This document shows, one piece after another, positions 63,314 to 64,000 of a stretch of 64,000 bases of DNA. Under the pieces are notes generated by a model. That model was not told where the DNA came from and searched no databases. It saw nothing but the letters and a program-made list of their open reading frames with translations. Location of the stretch: assembly GCF_008281175.1 (NCBI RefSeq), contig NZ_CP036524.1, forward strand, positions 868,001 to 932,000, given 5' to 3'. Each line of letters begins with the position of its first letter. Position 1 is the first letter of the stretch. The position numbers were made by a program, and so were the translations under genes. This stretch comes from [Clostridium] hylemonae DSM 15053 (GTDB lineage: Bacteria > Bacillota > Clostridia > Lachnospirales > Lachnospiraceae).

Positions 63314-63764
63314 ATTCCGATTTGACGAGAAAAAATGTACCGGCTGCTTTGCATGCCATACGGCCTGCCTGGATGCCCACTATGGGCCGGGAGAGGAAGG
63401 CATAAGCCTCCGTTCCATAAAAAGGATCGTGGCGGAGTCAAAAAGTTTTCAGAAGGATGTCTGCCCGGGCTGTATACACTGCGGCGCCTGTGCGCGGGCC
63501 TGTCCGTGCGGCGCGCTGTTAGCGGACGAAGACACCGGGATTGTACTTGCAAGGCGGGCTCTCTGTTCCGGCTGCAGGGCATGCGAGAGTGCCTGTCCGG
63601 TGCAGGTGATCCGGTTTGACCGTGAAGGGAAGATCGTGAAATGCGACGGCTGTCTTACACGGCTTAAAGCGGGCCGCGAACCTGCCTGTGTGCGGGCATG
63701 CCCGACGGGGGCTGTGACGGTGGAAGAGGAAAGGGAATCCGATGAAAGAGAAACAGATGGATAA
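63303..63764 (+). CDS. 4Fe-4S ferredoxin subunit (DmsB/HycB type)
   Basis: A 153-residue electron-transfer protein with four cysteine clusters: CTGCFACHTAC, CPGCIHCGACARACPCG, CSGCRACESACP and CDGCLTRLKAGREPACVRACP, consistent with up to four 4Fe-4S centres. It overlaps the end of the catalytic gene by 11 bases and the mobA start by 23, pointing to tight coupling. It would pass electrons to or from the molybdoenzyme. Confidence 0.92.
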   Translation: MSYKFRFDEKKCTGCFACHTACLDAHYGPGEEGISLRSIKRIVAESKSFQKDVCPGCIHCGACARACPCGALLADEDTGIVLARRALCSGCRACESACPVQVIRFDREGKIVKCDGCLTRLKAGREPACVRACPTGAVTVEEERESDERETDG

Positions 63765-64000
63765 TACACTGGCCGGTTATATTCTGGCCGGAGGAAAAAA
63801 TACCCGCATGGGCGGCAGAAAGAAACTGTTTCTAAAGTACCGGGGAAAGCAGTTTTATTTATGGCTAAAAAATGGCCTCAAGGCTGCCGGCGCGCTGTAT
63901 GTGTCTGTGGAGGAGTATGCGCCGTATGAAGGCCTGGACGCGGTCCTTGTAAAAGATATATATAAAGGTACCGGTCCCATCGGCGGAATCTGCACGGGGC
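63742..64000 (+). CDS. mobA: Molybdenum cofactor guanylyltransferase MobA, 5' part
   Basis: The frame is open from ATG 63742 to the window end. ILAGGKNTRMGGRKKLFL (about residues 14-31) is the nucleotidyltransferase signature, and GPIGGI lies near residue 79. MobA adds GMP to molybdopterin to make the bis-MGD cofactor used by the enzyme upstream. AAAGGG lies 7 bases before the ATG. An ATG five codons later is a possible alternative start. The C-terminus is outside the window. Confidence 0.88.
   Translation, partial: MKEKQMDNTLAGYILAGGKNTRMGGRKKLFLKYRGKQFYLWLKNGLKAAGALYVSVEEYAPYEGLDAVLVKDIYKGTGPIGGICTG

Noticed and set aside
1-64000. CRISPR arrays, tRNA or rRNA genes and intact insertion sequences
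   Set aside because: No regularly spaced identical repeats, no tRNA-like cloverleaf with a T-arm sequence and no transposase-like frame were recognised by eye; a dedicated scan would be needed to exclude small cases.

Overview
The window looks like a chromosomal segment of a low-to-moderate G+C Gram-positive anaerobe, most likely a Lachnospiraceae member of the Clostridium scindens / C. hylemonae / Dorea type. This rests on strong AGGAGG ribosome binding sites, sigma-A type promoters, the Firmicutes S10-spc-alpha gene order running into secY-adk-map-KOW-infA-rpmJ, a zinc-type S14, a proline-reductase (Stickland) gene end, a bifunctional AdhE, lipoproteins and a Firmicutes type VII secretion locus. 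The species call is inference; no rRNA or tRNA gene was seen.

Layout. 1-1000: the 3' end of a D-proline reductase cluster (PrdD-like fragment, PrdE). 1000-3500: a tiny minus-strand gene, a possible relic of a holin-like toxin, a YcxB-like membrane protein and a TauE/SafE exporter. 3944-15432: a complete Firmicutes-style type VII secretion operon (EsaA-like, WXG100, an EssA-like protein, EsaB, EssB, EssC, two small helical adaptor-like proteins), with a putative LXG-type effector and membrane immunity candidate lodged between esaB and essB. 15485-32342: the ribosomal super-operon from rpsJ to rplQ with a structured S10 leader, an internal promoter before rpmJ, a repeat-bearing insert between rpmJ and rpsM, and a strong terminator after rplQ.

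32344-35443: an accessory island of an XRE-type regulator divergent from four zinc-ribbon membrane or coiled-coil proteins, with a palindrome filling the spacer of the operon promoter. 35478-37399: a TetR-type regulator and an ornithine cyclodeaminase-like enzyme separated by a perfect palindrome. 37455-41263: adhE and a small-molecule kinase-like gene whose promoters carry an identical 22-bp box in the same place. 41292-44822: a cell-wall hydrolase, an unknown protein, a HAD phosphatase and UppP. 44848-45103: a 256-bp nested palindromic element with perfect 35-bp ends. 45363-47586: a polar amino-acid ABC importer.

47705-59357: a carbohydrate uptake and catabolism locus of unknown substrate (lipoprotein binding protein, divergent from aldo/keto reductase, ABC ATPase, two permeases, 2-hydroxyacid dehydrogenase, FGGY kinase, class II aldolase, zinc alcohol dehydrogenase, SorC regulator). 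Its divergent promoter region holds six near-identical 10-bp boxes, four of them spaced 21-22 bp. 59455-61011: an ABC-F ATPase with a palindrome at its 5' end. 61232-64000: a molybdopterin oxidoreductase, its 4Fe-4S subunit and the start of mobA, cut by the window edge.

Most promising for novelty are the effector/immunity cargo and EssA-like protein in the type VII locus, the zinc-ribbon island with its operator, the shared adhE/kinase promoter box, the phased operator array of the sugar locus and the 256-bp nested palindrome. All functional assignments come from reading motifs by eye and from recalled family knowledge; no database search was run.
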